DNA from: Antarcticimicrobium sp. | GTDB taxonomy: Bacteria; Pseudomonadota; Alphaproteobacteria; Rhodobacterales; Rhodobacteraceae | Length of the DNA: 64,000 nucleotides | Direction of reading: 5' to 3' | Assembly: GCF_029212575.1 (NCBI RefSeq) | Contig: NZ_JARGPK010000056.1 | Coordinates: 124,001-188,000, forward strand | In this document: piece by piece, positions 36,875 through 49,345 of the stretch | Numbering within the stretch: the stretch's first letter is position 1 | Layout of the letters: each line of letters opens with the position of its first letter | Position numbers and translations under genes: made by a program | Notes under the pieces: model-generated | What the model saw: the letters and a program-made list of their open reading frames with translations, nothing else | Database searches by the model: none | What the model was told of the DNA's origin: nothing

Positions 36875-37476
36875 CACAGGCGCCCTGCGAGGGTGGCCTC
36901 CAGATCCTCCAGCCGGTCCTGCCCCCAGAACCTCTGATCCTCTCCGACGATGTAGAAGGGCGAGCCGAAGACGCCGCGCGCGGCCCCCTCTTCGAGGTTG
37001 GCGGCATAGGTCTCGGCGCCGGTGAGCAGCCCGCTGTCGGTCAGCGCGGGGTCGAAACCCGCCTCGGTCAGGCAGGCCTTCAGTACCCCGTCCTCGGCGA
37101 TGTCCTTTTCCTCGGCCCAGACCGCGCGGGTGATGGCGTGAATCAGCGCGCCCATGTCGCCGCCGCCGGCGTTCTGCGCCGCGATGATCGCGTAGGAGGA
37201 GGGCGCCGGATTGGTCGGCCAATGCGCCGGCTGGAGGTGGAACGGCAGGCCCAGTTTCCGCGATTGCCGCATCAGTTCCTGCGCCCGGTACTCCATCCGC
37301 GCCGGGTGCCGTTCGGCCGGAGAAACCCCGCCGGTGCGCGGAAACAGCCCGATGATGTCAAGCGGCTTGTAGGTGATCGTGGCGCCCTGCCGCGCAGCGA
37401 TCTGCTCCAGCCGCGTGCCCGCGAGATAGACATAAGGCGACAGGGTGGAAAAGAAGTAGTCGATATGATGTGTCAT
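36874..37476 (-). CDS. 2-hydroxychromene-2-carboxylate isomerase (DsbA/kappa-GST type)
   Basis: A 200-residue thioredoxin-fold protein with the N-terminal signature [20 protein letters not shown], where Ser replaces redox Cys as in kappa-class GST isomerases, and a C-terminal [20 protein letters not shown]. Members isomerise aromatic degradation intermediates with glutathione; no other aromatic genes are near, so the substrate is open. The start at 37476 matches the family. Coupled to the downstream hydrolase and divergent from prs. Confidence 0.9.
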   Translation of the reverse strand: MTHHIDYFFSTLSPYVYLAGTRLEQIAARQGATITYKPLDIIGLFPRTGGVSPAERHPARMEYRAQELMRQSRKLGLPFHLQPAHWPTNPAPSSYAIIAAQNAGGGDMGALIHAITRAVWAEEKDIAEDGVLKACLTEAGFDPALTDSGLLTGAETYAANLEEGAARGVFGSPFYIVGEDQRFWGQDRLEDLEATLAGRL

Positions 37477-37584
37477 CTTTGCATTTCTCCTGCCGCAATC
37501 TATGCGCGACCGTACGGCCATGTTAAGCGGTGTCAACATCACGAATCTGTCACACGACACCTTGCTGCCCGGGGATATCAGCAC

Positions 37585-38604
37585 ATGGCGACACTGAACG
37601 AACCCAAGCTTATCGCCGGGAACGCCAACCTTCCGCTTGCCGAAGCCATCGCCCGCCGCATGAGCATGCATCGCGGCGTCAACCTGGGGCTGGTGGATGC
37701 CCGGGTCGAGCGGTTCAACGACGGCGAGATCTTTGTCGAGGTGTTCGAAAACGTGCGCGGCGAGGACATGTTCGTCATCCAGCCGACCTCGAACCCGGCC
37801 AATGACAACCTGATGGAACTGCTGATCATGTCCGATGCGCTGCGGAGGTCCAGCGCGTCGCGGATCACCGCCGTGATCCCCTATTTCGGCTATGCCCGGC
37901 AGGACCGCCGCACCAAGGCCCGCACACCGATCAGCGCCAAGCTGGTGGCAAACCTGCTGACCCAGTCGGGGATCGAACGGGTGCTGACCATGGACCTGCA
38001 CGCGGCGCAGATCCAGGGGTTCTTCGACATCCCCGTGGACAACCTCTATGCCTCGCCGATCTTTGCGCTCGACATTCGCACCCATTTCAAGGACCGGATG
38101 GACGATCTCATGGTGGTCTCGCCCGATGTCGGCGGCGTGGCCCGCGCGCGGGAACTCGCCAAGCGCATCAACTCGCCGCTCGCAATCGTCGACAAGCGCC
38201 GGGAAAAGCCCGGCGAGGTGGCGGAAATGACGGTGATCGGCAATGTCACCGACAAGATCTGCATCATCGTCGATGACATGTGCGACACCGCCGGCACCCT
38301 GTGCAAGGCCGCCGAGGTGCTGCTGGAGAACGGCGCGAAAGAGGTGCACGCCTATATCACCCACGGCGTGATGAGCGGCCCGGCGGTGGAGCGGGTGTCA
38401 GCCTCGGTGATGAAATCCCTGGTCCTGACCGACACGATCCAGCCCAGCCCGGCGGTGCAGTCCACCCACAACATCCGCGTGGTGCCGACCGCGCCGATCT
38501 TTGCCCAGGCGATCCTGAACATCTGGTACGGCACCAGCGTGTCGTCCCTGTTCGAGGACAAGACGCTGTCGCCGATCTATGAGTCGCTCTACACCACGGA
38601 CTGA
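37585..38604 (+). CDS. prs: ribose-phosphate pyrophosphokinase
   Basis: A 339-residue PRPP synthase making the precursor of nucleotides, His and Trp. Visible are [57 protein letters not shown] and the PRPP loop [13 protein letters not shown]. It is somewhat longer than the usual 310-320 residues, with a slight N-terminal extension. The start at 37585 follows GGGGA; the open frame upstream to 37138 is shadow. It ends 16 bases from the convergent lectin gene. Confidence 0.97.
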   Translation: MATLNEPKLIAGNANLPLAEAIARRMSMHRGVNLGLVDARVERFNDGEIFVEVFENVRGEDMFVIQPTSNPANDNLMELLIMSDALRRSSASRITAVIPYFGYARQDRRTKARTPISAKLVANLLTQSGIERVLTMDLHAAQIQGFFDIPVDNLYASPIFALDIRTHFKDRMDDLMVVSPDVGGVARARELAKRINSPLAIVDKRREKPGEVAEMTVIGNVTDKICIIVDDMCDTAGTLCKAAEVLLENGAKEVHAYITHGVMSGPAVERVSASVMKSLVLTDTIQPSPAVQSTHNIRVVPTAPIFAQAILNIWYGTSVSSLFEDKTLSPIYESLYTTD

Positions 38605-38620
38605 GGCGCGGTCTCTGCGG

Positions 38621-38971
38621 TCAGTCGATCACCCAGTTGTCGTCATGCTCGAGCGCGCCGATCGCCAGCCAGGCCGCGCGCATGCGCGCGATGCGGGTAT
38701 CGAGCCAGGTTCGGAACACGATCTCGAACCCCTCCGCGGTGACGTTTTCAGCCGTCAGTTCGGCGCGGACCGCCGCCTGGGTGTCTGCATCCAGCAGCGA
38801 AATCGAGAGTTGGACCGCCGGCGCGGCGCGGAAGGGCTGGCCGAAACGGACCGCCTTGCGCCTCTCGCGTGGACCCGCGCCCGTCCACATCTCGCCTCCC
38901 TCCTCGAAATCCGAGAACAGGACGACATCGCCCTGGTCGATTCCGATGAGATGGTTCTCAAGTTTCTTCAT
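38621..38971 (-). CDS. H-type lectin domain protein
   Basis: A 116-residue protein with an H-type lectin domain in its C-terminal 75 residues: VQLSISLLDAD, ENVTAEGFEIVF, TWLDTRIARMRAAWLAIGA are the characteristic strands. The family is best known from snail agglutinins and discoidin, where it binds GalNAc-type sugars. The N-terminal part carries GDVVLFSDFEEGGEMWTG. No signal peptide is seen, so its target and location are unclear. The start at 38971 was taken at MKKLENHLIG; an extension to 39010 is possible. Convergent with prs. Confidence 0.75.
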   Translation of the reverse strand: MKKLENHLIGIDQGDVVLFSDFEEGGEMWTGAGPRERRKAVRFGQPFRAAPAVQLSISLLDADTQAAVRAELTAENVTAEGFEIVFRTWLDTRIARMRAAWLAIGALEHDDNWVID

Positions 38972-39026
38972 AGCCTGCCCGATTTTCTCAAGTATCTGAC
39001 AAAAAACCATTTTGAGAAACCCTTTG

Positions 39027-39058
39027 TCAAAACAAAACCGGCCCCGAAAAGGGGCCGG
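39027..39058 (-). terminator. Rho-independent terminator of the ATP synthase operon
   Basis: On the minus strand CCGGCCCC pairs with GGGGCCGG (39038-39045 with 39051-39058) around a five-base loop and is followed by TTTTGTTTTG. It lies 35 bases after the atpC stop. Confidence 0.9.
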
Positions 39059-39093
39059 CTTGCAAGGGTTTCAACCGGAAGGAGGGCCGGCGA

Positions 39094-39510
39094 TCACAGG
39101 CTCATGTGATCGCCGAGGGCCTCCATGTCCGCCAGCAGCTTGGCGGCGTCGTCCACCAGGCTCGGCTCCGCGTCGCTGGCGGTCTTGGCGGCCTCGTGCT
39201 TGGCACGGGCCTCGGCGATCAGCTCGTCAAGATGGCCACGGGTCATCTCGCCCACCGGCATCGCCTTTTCCGCCAGCACCGACATCGACTCGGCGCCGAT
39301 TTCGGCAAACCCGCCGGTCACGAAATACTCGGAATTGCCTTCCGGGCTCTCGATCCTCAGCAGGCCCGGGCGCAGCGTGGTGATCAGCGGGGCATGGTCG
39401 GGCATCGCCGTCATGTCGCCGTCTGCGCCGGGAATCTGGACCGCGCTGGCCTGGACCGACGCGAGGCGGCGCTCCGGGCTGACGAGGTCGAATTGAATCG
39501 TATCTGCCAT
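39094..39510 (-). CDS. atpC: ATP synthase subunit epsilon
   Basis: A 138-residue epsilon subunit of the F1 rotor stalk. The N-terminal beta-sandwich starts with [18 protein letters not shown] and holds [15 protein letters not shown]; the C-terminal helical arm is shorter and Ala-rich. It is the last gene of atpHAGDC and is followed by a strong terminator. The gap from atpD is 11 bases. Confidence 0.95.
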   Translation of the reverse strand: MADTIQFDLVSPERRLASVQASAVQIPGADGDMTAMPDHAPLITTLRPGLLRIESPEGNSEYFVTGGFAEIGAESMSVLAEKAMPVGEMTRGHLDELIAEARAKHEAAKTASDAEPSLVDDAAKLLADMEALGDHMSL

Positions 39511-39521
39511 GAGGGCGCTCC

Positions 39522-41841
<2,320 letters not shown>

Positions 41842-41856
41842 TGCCTCATCCTCCCC

Positions 41857-43395
41857 TTAAGCGAAGTCAGCGGCGAATTCGTCGATGGCTGCCCGCACCT
41901 TGTCTTCGGCCTCACCCTTGATCTTGGGATCGTCGTTGGTGATCCAGTCCAGCAGGTCCTGATGCTTGCCGCGAACATGCGCCAGCAGGCCCGCTTCGAA
42001 CCGGCCGATATTCCCGACGGCGACCTTGTCGAGGAAGCCCAGCGTCCCGGCGCAGATCACGATCACGATCTCGGCGTTGGTCAGCGGCGAGTACTGCGGC
42101 TGCTTCATCAGTTCGGTCAGGCGCGCGCCACGGTTCAGCAACTGCTGGGTGGCGGCGTCGAGGTCGGAGCCGAACTGGGCAAAGGCCGCCATCTCGCGGT
42201 ACTGGGCCAGCGACAGCTTGATCGGGCCGGCGACCGACTTCATCGCGTTGGTCTGGGCCGAGGAGCCCACGCGCGACACCGAAAGACCGGTATTCACGGC
42301 CGGGCGGATGCCCTGGTAGAACAGCTCGGTTTCCAGGAAGATCTGGCCGTCGGTGATCGAGATCACGTTGGTCGGGATAAAGGCCGACACGTCGCCGCCC
42401 TGGGTTTCGATGATCGGCAGCGCGGTCAGCGAGCCGGCGCCGAAATCCTCGTTCAGCTTGGCGGAACGCTCCAGCAGGCGGGAGTGGAGATAGAACACGT
42501 CGCCCGGATAGGCTTCGCGCCCCGGCGGACGGCGCAGCAGCAGCGACATCTGGCGATAGGACACGGCCTGTTTGGACAGGTCATCGTAGATGATCAGCGC
42601 GTGCTTGCCGTTGTCGCGGAAATACTCGGCCATCGCGGTGGCGGTATAGGGTGCAAGGTACTGCATCGGCGCGGGCTCGGACGCGGTCGCGGCGACGACG
42701 ATCGAATAGTCGATGGCGCCGGTCTCTTCCAGCTTCTTCACCAGCTGGGCCACGGTCGAGCGCTTCTGACCGATGGCGACGTAGACGCAATAAAGCTTCT
42801 TGCCCTCGTCGTCGCCGGCGGCGTCGTTATAGACCTTCTGGTTCAGGATCGCGTCGAGCGCCACCGCGGTCTTGCCGGTCTGACGGTCACCAATGATCAG
42901 CTCGCGCTGGCCACGGCCGATCGGGATCATCGCGTCGACCGACTTCAGACCGGTCGCCATCGGCTCGTGCACAGATTTACGCGGGATGATGCCCGGTGCC
43001 TTGACGTCGGCGATGCCACGCTTGGTCGAGGCGATCGGACCCTTGCCGTCGATCGGGTTGCCCAGACCGTCGACCACGCGGCCCAGCAGCTCGTCACCGA
43101 TCGGCACGTCCACGATCGAGTTGGTGCGCTTGACGGTGTCGCCTTCCTTGATGGCGCGATCGGAGCCGAAGATCACGACGCCGACGTTATCGGCCTCGAG
43201 GTTCAGCGCCATGCCCATGATGCCGCCGGGAAATTCGACCATCTCGCCGGCCTGGACATTGTCGAGGCCGTAGACGCGGGCGATACCGTCACCGACGCTG
43301 AGCACGCGACCGATTTCCGCAACCTCGGCTTCTTGACCGAAATTCTTGATCTGGTCCTTCAGGATCGCAGAAATCTCTGCTGCTTGGATACCCAT
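41857..43395 (-). CDS. atpA: ATP synthase subunit alpha
   Basis: A 512-residue regulatory alpha subunit. Walker A is [15 protein letters not shown], and the alpha-specific [20 protein letters not shown] and [20 protein letters not shown] follow. It begins immediately after the atpH stop (no spacer) and is followed by atpG. Full length. Confidence 0.98.
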   Translation of the reverse strand: MGIQAAEISAILKDQIKNFGQEAEVAEIGRVLSVGDGIARVYGLDNVQAGEMVEFPGGIMGMALNLEADNVGVVIFGSDRAIKEGDTVKRTNSIVDVPIGDELLGRVVDGLGNPIDGKGPIASTKRGIADVKAPGIIPRKSVHEPMATGLKSVDAMIPIGRGQRELIIGDRQTGKTAVALDAILNQKVYNDAAGDDEGKKLYCVYVAIGQKRSTVAQLVKKLEETGAIDYSIVVAATASEPAPMQYLAPYTATAMAEYFRDNGKHALIIYDDLSKQAVSYRQMSLLLRRPPGREAYPGDVFYLHSRLLERSAKLNEDFGAGSLTALPIIETQGGDVSAFIPTNVISITDGQIFLETELFYQGIRPAVNTGLSVSRVGSSAQTNAMKSVAGPIKLSLAQYREMAAFAQFGSDLDAATQQLLNRGARLTELMKQPQYSPLTNAEIVIVICAGTLGFLDKVAVGNIGRFEAGLLAHVRGKHQDLLDWITNDDPKIKGEAEDKVRAAIDEFAADFA

Positions 43396-43956
43396 TTATC
43401 CGACCTCTTTCATTGCATTCTGGAGGGAGGCGAGCTTGGAGCGGATCGAGGTGTCGATCATCTTCGAGCCCACTTTAACGACAAGACCGCCAATGAGGCT
43501 TTCATCGACGGTCGCATTCAAATTCACGGTCTTGCCCACGCGGGCGGTCAGGGTCTTGGCCAGCTTCTCGGTCTGGGCCTTGGTCAGTGCCTTGGCCGAT
43601 ACCACATCCGCGGTCACCTCGCCACGCTCCTCGGCGATCAGCCCGCGCAGCGCGGCGATCAGCTGGGGCACGACGAAAAGGCGGCGTTTCTGCGCCATCA
43701 GCGCGAGGGACTTGCGCAGCACCTCGGCGATCCCCATCTTCTCGGCCACGGCGGTGATCGCGGCCTCCTGATCGGCGCGGGAGTAGATCGGCGACGACAT
43801 CATGTTGCGCAGGTCGGCGCTGTCATCCAATCCGGCGGCCAGATCGTTGAGGCCGGTCTCGAGGCCGGCAAGGTCGTTGTTCTCTTTCGCGATCTCAAAG
43901 ATCGCGGTGGCATAGCGCTCGGCGATGCCCGCGGAAATCGAAGCTGGTTCGGACAC
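43396..43956 (-). CDS. atpH: ATP synthase subunit delta
   Basis: A 186-residue delta (OSCP-type) subunit linking F1 to the peripheral stalk. It starts SEPASISAGIAERYATAIFE and ends with VVKVGSKMIDTSIRSKLASL. The GTG at 43956 was chosen because GGAAGGG sits five bases upstream; a GTG at 43962 would sit almost on that sequence. It leads atpHAGDC. The F0 genes are absent from the window, as usual for alphaproteobacteria, where F0 lies in a separate operon. The 290 bases upstream must hold the promoter but show no clear box. Confidence 0.95.
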   Translation of the reverse strand: MSEPASISAGIAERYATAIFEIAKENNDLAGLETGLNDLAAGLDDSADLRNMMSSPIYSRADQEAAITAVAEKMGIAEVLRKSLALMAQKRRLFVVPQLIAALRGLIAEERGEVTADVVSAKALTKAQTEKLAKTLTARVGKTVNLNATVDESLIGGLVVKVGSKMIDTSIRSKLASLQNAMKEVG

Positions 43957-44247
43957 GTCCACCCTTCCGACATTGGGCCCCGGTCGGCCGAAAGACCGGC
44001 GTCCGGGGCGTGAAAAACGACCCGCCTTTCAGCAGGTCATCAAAATCAGCGTGGAGATAGCAGAGCGCACCCGACCCCGCAACAACCTATAGCGATAACA
44101 CCCGATCCCATTATCCCCCTGATTTCAGGCAGTTAGCCGAACTGCGGCGGTTTGCACGAAAACCAGGTAGAAAAAAACGTCGCTTTTGGGCGAATTCGGG
44201 CGATTCCTGACGCCTTCGGGCGGACAAACGGGGCGCCGCGCCCCGGA

Positions 44248-44982
44248 TCACGCCGGCTTGGCCAGACCGTCCAGCGCCTTGATCGGGCGCCGTGCCAGAT
44301 CCTTCACCACCGACCCGCGCGGCGGCTGCACCCTCTTGGAGGCCTCCACGATCAGCACGCCGCCCACCAGCACCGTCGGCAATTGCATCCCCATCCGCTC
44401 CAGCAGCGCGCCGGAACGCAACCAGAATCGCCGGGTCGATGGCGGACGATAGAGGGCGGCCCGATGATCCTCGGGCAGGAAATGGTGGTTCTTCAACTCG
44501 GTTTCCAGCTGTCCCAGCGTGTAGGGCCGCCCGTAGCCGAACGGGGTGCGGTCGCTGCGCGACCACAGCCCGGCCCGGTTGGGCACGATGAACAGGGCCT
44601 TGCCGCCCGGCCCCAGCACCCGCCAGCATTCGTCCAGCAGGCGCGACGGCCGCTCCGATGTCTCCAGCCCGTGCATCACCACCAGCTTGTCCACATGGCC
44701 GGTCTCGATCGGCCAGAGCGTTTCCTCGCACAGGACCGAGACATTGGGCATGCCGGCCGGCCAGGGCATCACGCCTTGCGGACCGGGCATCAGCGCCGTG
44801 ACCCGGCGCGCCTCGGCCAGGTAGGGGCGCAGCAGCGGCACCGCGAAACCGAATCCGGCAACCGATTGCCCCTTGGCCTCGGGCCAAAGCTCCAGCATGG
44901 TGCTACGGATCGACGCCTGCGCCGCCCGGCCCAGCGTGCTGCGGTAGTAGAAGTTGCGGAGATCCTGCACGTCGAGATGCAT
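44248..44982 (-). CDS. class I SAM-dependent methyltransferase
   Basis: A 244-residue methyltransferase-fold protein of the methyltransferase-11-like group. It starts [19 protein letters not shown], which is a common opening of roseobacter members, with [15 protein letters not shown] at the SAM-binding loop and [20 protein letters not shown] later. The SAM loop is not a clean GxGxG, so activity is inference. It is divergent from gloB, a pairing common in the group. The substrate is unknown. Confidence 0.85.
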   Translation of the reverse strand: MHLDVQDLRNFYYRSTLGRAAQASIRSTMLELWPEAKGQSVAGFGFAVPLLRPYLAEARRVTALMPGPQGVMPWPAGMPNVSVLCEETLWPIETGHVDKLVVMHGLETSERPSRLLDECWRVLGPGGKALFIVPNRAGLWSRSDRTPFGYGRPYTLGQLETELKNHHFLPEDHRAALYRPPSTRRFWLRSGALLERMGMQLPTVLVGGVLIVEASKRVQPPRGSVVKDLARRPIKALDGLAKPA

Positions 44983-45056
44983 TGCGGGCGTCCCTGTGAT
45001 CGTCCAAGCTGGGCGCAGTTTATCAACGACATCCTGCATTGAAAGGACGAAAGACC

Positions 45057-45824
45057 ATGCCGCTGGAGATCCTGACAATCCCCTGTCTTTCGGACAACTA
45101 TGCCTTTCTGGCGCATGACGCCGAAAGCGGCGAAACCGCGCTGATCGACGCCCCCGAGGCCGCCCCGATCCTGGCGGCGCTGGCGAGCAAGGGATGGCGG
45201 CTGACTCAGGTCCTGCTGACCCACCATCACTGGGATCACGTCGAAGGGCTGTCCGAGATCCTCGCGACCCACCCCGCAAAGGTGACCGGCGCCGAAGCCG
45301 ACGCGCATCGCCTGCCGCCGCTGGACGCGACCGTGCGCGAGGGCGATTGCGTACAGATCGGGGCCGAAACCGGACAGGTCGTCGACGTTTCCGGCCACAC
45401 GGTCGGCCATGTCGCCTATCATTTCCCCGGCAGCCGCGCGCTGTTCACCGCCGACAGCCTGATGGCGCTGGGCTGCGGCAGGGTGTTCGAGGGCGCGATG
45501 CCCCAGATGTGGGAGTCCCTGTCGAAACTGGCCGTTCTGCCGCCGGAAACGATGGTCTATTCCGGCCACGAATACACCCAGGCCAATGGCCGGTTCGCCG
45601 AGACCATCGACCCGGACAACCCCGCCCTGCAACAGCGCATCCGCGAAATCGCCGCGGCGCGCGAGGCCGAAATGCCGACCGTTCCCTCGACGCTGGAGCT
45701 GGAGCTGGCGACCAACCCCTTCCTGCGCGCGCGCGACCCCGCGATTCAGGCGCATCTCGGCATGCAGGGCGCCGACCCGGCCGAGGTTTTCGCCGAGATC
45801 CGCCTCCGCAAGGACAGATTCTGA
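45057..45824 (+). CDS. gloB: hydroxyacylglutathione hydrolase (glyoxalase II)
   Basis: A 255-residue metallo-beta-lactamase-fold enzyme hydrolysing S-lactoylglutathione. The metal site THHHWDH lies at 55-61, and [30 protein letters not shown] and [10 protein letters not shown] provide the other ligands. The start at 45057 follows AAAGGACG by several bases; a start at 45039 is less likely. Divergent from the methyltransferase gene. Confidence 0.95.
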   Translation: MPLEILTIPCLSDNYAFLAHDAESGETALIDAPEAAPILAALASKGWRLTQVLLTHHHWDHVEGLSEILATHPAKVTGAEADAHRLPPLDATVREGDCVQIGAETGQVVDVSGHTVGHVAYHFPGSRALFTADSLMALGCGRVFEGAMPQMWESLSKLAVLPPETMVYSGHEYTQANGRFAETIDPDNPALQQRIREIAAAREAEMPTVPSTLELELATNPFLRARDPAIQAHLGMQGADPAEVFAEIRLRKDRF

Positions 45825-46042
45825 GCCCGCCGGCGCCCCGTTGCGGACCCGCGATCGGAGGATCTGGTGCCGCAAGAGGGATCGCTGACGCCGCACCGCG
45901 TGTAAAAGTGACGGTTATTTTGCAGAAAAACCTTGAAGCCCGGCGCCGATCAACCAAACTCTAACAGTATAAAGACACGGTTGGCACGGGGACTGGGCCA
46001 ACGCCCCCTTCCCTCACCGACCCAGATCAGAGGAGCACCAAC

Positions 46043-48367
46043 GTGCCTTCATTCTCGAGCACCCTTGAACAGGCCATCCACGCAGCCCTGGCATTGGCCA
46101 ATGACAGGCGCCACGAGTTCGCGACGCTGGAGCATCTGCTGCTGGCATTGCTCGACGAACCGGACGCCACCCGCGTGATGAAGGCCTGCAGCGTCGATCT
46201 GGGCGAATTGCGCAGCACGCTTGTCGATTTCATCGACGAGGATCTGTCCAACCTTGTAACCGACATCGACGGCTCCGAGGCGGTGCCGACCGCCGCGTTC
46301 CAGCGCGTGATCCAGCGCGCCGCGATCCATGTGCAAAGCTCGGGCCGCACCGAGGTGACCGGTGCCAACGTGCTGGTCGCGATCTTTGCCGAGCGCGAAT
46401 CCAACGCCGCCTATTTCCTGCAGGAACAGGACATGACCCGCTATGACGCGGTGAACTTCATCGCCCACGGCGTGGCCAAGGACCCCGCCTTTGGCGAGCC
46501 GCGCCCGGTCCAGGGATCGACCGATGCCGAAGACGAGACGCATGCCTCGGCCCCCGAGCCGGAGCAGAAGGAAAGCGCGCTTGGCAAATACTGCGTCGAT
46601 CTGAACGCGAAATCGCGCGAGGGGGCGATCGACCCGCTGATCGGCCGCGACCAGGAGGTGGAACGCTGTATCCAGGTGCTGTGCCGCCGGCGCAAGAACA
46701 ACCCGCTGCTGGTCGGTGATCCCGGTGTCGGCAAGACCGCCATCGCCGAGGGGCTGGCCCGCAAGATCGTCAAGGGCGAGGTGCCTGAGGTGCTGTCCAA
46801 GGCCACGATCTATTCGCTCGACATGGGCGCGTTGCTGGCCGGCACCCGCTATCGCGGCGATTTCGAGGAGCGGTTGAAGGCCGTGGTCAACGAGCTGGAG
46901 GATCACCCCGACGCGGTGCTCTTCATCGACGAGATCCACACCGTGATCGGCGCCGGGGCGACCTCGGGCGGGGCGATGGATGCCTCGAACCTGCTGAAAC
47001 CCGCCCTGCAGGGCGGCAAGCTGCGCACCATGGGATCGACCACCTACAAGGAGTTTCGCCAGCACTTCGAAAAGGACCGCGCGCTGTCGCGCCGGTTCCA
47101 GAAGATCGACGTGACCGAACCCAGCGTCGAGGACACGGTGAAGATCCTGAAAGGGCTGAAACCCTATTTCGAGGAGCATCACCGGGTGAAATACACCGGC
47201 GATGCGATCAAGACGGCGGTAGAGCTTTCGGCGCGCTACATCAACGACCGCAAGCTGCCCGACAAGGCCATTGACGTGATCGACGAGGCCGGCGCGGCGC
47301 AGCATCTGCTGGCCGAGAGCAAGCGGCGCAAGACCATCGGCACCAAGGAGATCGAGGCGGTGGTCGCCAAGATCGCCCGCATCCCGCCCAAGAACGTCTC
47401 CAAGGACGATGCCGAGGTGCTCAAGGACCTGGAGAAATCGCTCAAGCGCGTGGTGTTCGGCCAGGACCAGGCGATTACCGCCCTGTCCAGCGCAATCAAG
47501 CTGGCGCGCGCCGGGCTGCGCGAGCCGGAAAAACCCATCGGCAACTACCTTTTTGCCGGGCCGACCGGCGTGGGCAAGACCGAGGTCGCCAAGCAGCTGG
47601 CCGATACGCTGGGGGTGGAACTGCTGCGCTTCGACATGTCGGAATACATGGAAAAACACGCGGTCTCCCGCCTGATCGGCGCGCCTCCGGGCTATGTCGG
47701 TTTCGACCAGGGCGGCATGCTGACCGACGGAGTCGACCAGCACCCGCATTGCGTGCTGCTGCTGGACGAGATGGAAAAGGCACACCCGGATGTCTACAAC
47801 ATCCTGCTGCAGGTGATGGACCACGGCAAGCTGACCGACCACAACGGCCGGACGGTGGATTTCCGCAACGTGATCCTGATCATGACCTCGAACGCCGGCG
47901 CCATGGAACAGGCCCAGAGCGCCATCGGTTTCGGCCGCGACCGCCGCGAGGGCGAGGATACCGCCGCCATCGAACGCACCTTCACGCCAGAATTCCGCAA
48001 CCGGCTGGATGCGGTGATCTCCTTCGCGCCGCTGCCGAAAGAGGTGATCCTGCAGGTGGTCGAGAAGTTCGTTCTGCAACTCGAGGCGCAGCTGATGGAT
48101 CGCGGCGTCTCGATCGAGTTGACCCGGCCGGCGGCCGAATGGCTTGCCGACAAGGGCTATGACGACAAGATGGGCGCGCGCCCGCTGGGCCGCGTGATCC
48201 AGGAGTACATCAAGAAGCCGCTGGCCGAGGAACTGCTGTTCGGCAAGCTCGCCAAGGGCGGTGTCGTCAAGGTCGGCCTCAAGGATGGCGCGCTGAACCT
48301 GCGCATCGAGGGGCCGGACAAGCCGCAGCTTTCGGGCGACAAGCCGCCACTGCTGACAGCGGACTGA
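46043..48367 (+). CDS. clpA: ATP-dependent Clp protease ATP-binding subunit ClpA
   Basis: A 774-residue AAA+ unfoldase that feeds ClpP. An N-terminal Clp_N repeat domain (1-145) is followed by D1 with Walker [16 protein letters not shown] and D2 with Walker [16 protein letters not shown]; no ClpB-type middle domain is present. The start is GTG at 46043 behind AGGAG. The usual upstream partner clpS is not adjacent; 45825-46042 holds no gene. Its stop overlaps the start of the M23 peptidase gene (TGATG). Confidence 0.97.
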   Translation: MPSFSSTLEQAIHAALALANDRRHEFATLEHLLLALLDEPDATRVMKACSVDLGELRSTLVDFIDEDLSNLVTDIDGSEAVPTAAFQRVIQRAAIHVQSSGRTEVTGANVLVAIFAERESNAAYFLQEQDMTRYDAVNFIAHGVAKDPAFGEPRPVQGSTDAEDETHASAPEPEQKESALGKYCVDLNAKSREGAIDPLIGRDQEVERCIQVLCRRRKNNPLLVGDPGVGKTAIAEGLARKIVKGEVPEVLSKATIYSLDMGALLAGTRYRGDFEERLKAVVNELEDHPDAVLFIDEIHTVIGAGATSGGAMDASNLLKPALQGGKLRTMGSTTYKEFRQHFEKDRALSRRFQKIDVTEPSVEDTVKILKGLKPYFEEHHRVKYTGDAIKTAVELSARYINDRKLPDKAIDVIDEAGAAQHLLAESKRRKTIGTKEIEAVVAKIARIPPKNVSKDDAEVLKDLEKSLKRVVFGQDQAITALSSAIKLARAGLREPEKPIGNYLFAGPTGVGKTEVAKQLADTLGVELLRFDMSEYMEKHAVSRLIGAPPGYVGFDQGGMLTDGVDQHPHCVLLLDEMEKAHPDVYNILLQVMDHGKLTDHNGRTVDFRNVILIMTSNAGAMEQAQSAIGFGRDRREGEDTAAIERTFTPEFRNRLDAVISFAPLPKEVILQVVEKFVLQLEAQLMDRGVSIELTRPAAEWLADKGYDDKMGARPLGRVIQEYIKKPLAEELLFGKLAKGGVVKVGLKDGALNLRIEGPDKPQLSGDKPPLLTAD

Positions 48368-49329
48368 TGCGCGCGGCCTGCGCCGCCCTCTGTCTCACGC
48401 TCGCCGCGCCGGTCGCGGCGGGCGCTTTGGATCTGACCCTGCCCATTGCCTGCGACCTGGGCGAAACCTGCCATATCCAGCAATACGTCGATGCCGATCC
48501 CGGCCCCGGGGCGCAGGATTACCGATGTGGTCCGCTCAGCTATGACGGCCACAAGGGCACCGATTTCGCCCTGCCCTCCCTCGCCGCGATGGAGGCGGGC
48601 GTCGCGGTGCTGGCCTCGGCACCGGGGGTCGTGAAGGCGCTGCGCGACGGCATGGCGGACGGCGCCCTTGTCGCCGGCGATACCGCGTCGGCCGAGAATC
48701 GCGAATGCGGCAACGGCGTGGTGATCGACCACGGCGACGGCTGGGAAACCCAGTATTGCCACCTGCGGCGTGGAACTGTGCAGGTGTCCAACGGCGACCG
48801 GGTGGCGCGTGGCGATCCGCTGGGCGCCGTGGGCATGAGCGGCAAGGCCGAGTTTCCCCATGTCCACCTCTCGCTGCGCCAAAACGGGACGGTCATCGAT
48901 CCCTTTGCCCCCGAGGCGGCGCGTTGCGGCCAACCGCCAGAAGCCGACCTGTGGCAGGACACCCCGAGTTATCAGCCCGGCGGGCTGATCGCCGCCGGGT
49001 TTTCCCCGGGGATGCCCAGCTATGACGCAATCAAATCCGGGGAGGCAGCGACGCGCGAGATGGACGGCAGCGCGCCGGCGCTGGTGCTCTACGGTTATGC
49101 GTTCGGCGGACAGAAGGGGGACGTGATCGAGATCGAGATCGACGGCCCCGGTGGCCGGGTCATCGCCCACAGCGTCGAGCTGGAAAAGACCCAGGCGCAG
49201 CTGTTCCGCGCGGCGGGCAAACGGCGGCCCGATGGCGGCTGGCCAAAGGGGCAGTATGACGGAATGGTCCGGATGCTGCGCGACCGCCAAGAGATCGACC
49301 GCGCGCAGGTCACTGTCATGATCCGATAA
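48367..49329 (+). CDS. exported M23-family metallopeptidase
   Basis: A 320-residue protein with a signal peptide ([20 protein letters not shown]) and a LytM/M23 domain: SYDGHKGTDFALPS carries the first HxxxD zinc ligands and FPHVHLSLRQNG the last HxH. Such enzymes cut peptidoglycan cross-bridges or activate amidases in the periplasm. The C-terminal 110 residues are a separate, uncharacterised domain. It is translated from the clpA stop (TGATG), an odd pairing for a cytoplasmic unfoldase. It converges on the OmpA-like gene. Confidence 0.9.
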   Translation: MRAACAALCLTLAAPVAAGALDLTLPIACDLGETCHIQQYVDADPGPGAQDYRCGPLSYDGHKGTDFALPSLAAMEAGVAVLASAPGVVKALRDGMADGALVAGDTASAENRECGNGVVIDHGDGWETQYCHLRRGTVQVSNGDRVARGDPLGAVGMSGKAEFPHVHLSLRQNGTVIDPFAPEAARCGQPPEADLWQDTPSYQPGGLIAAGFSPGMPSYDAIKSGEAATREMDGSAPALVLYGYAFGGQKGDVIEIEIDGPGGRVIAHSVELEKTQAQLFRAAGKRRPDGGWPKGQYDGMVRMLRDRQEIDRAQVTVMIR

Positions 49330-49345
49330 ACCGCGCCGACCCGCC

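Noticed and set aside
46049..48079. 676-codon minus-strand frame opposite clpA
   Set aside because: Shadow; clpA has both Walker sites in the plus frame.
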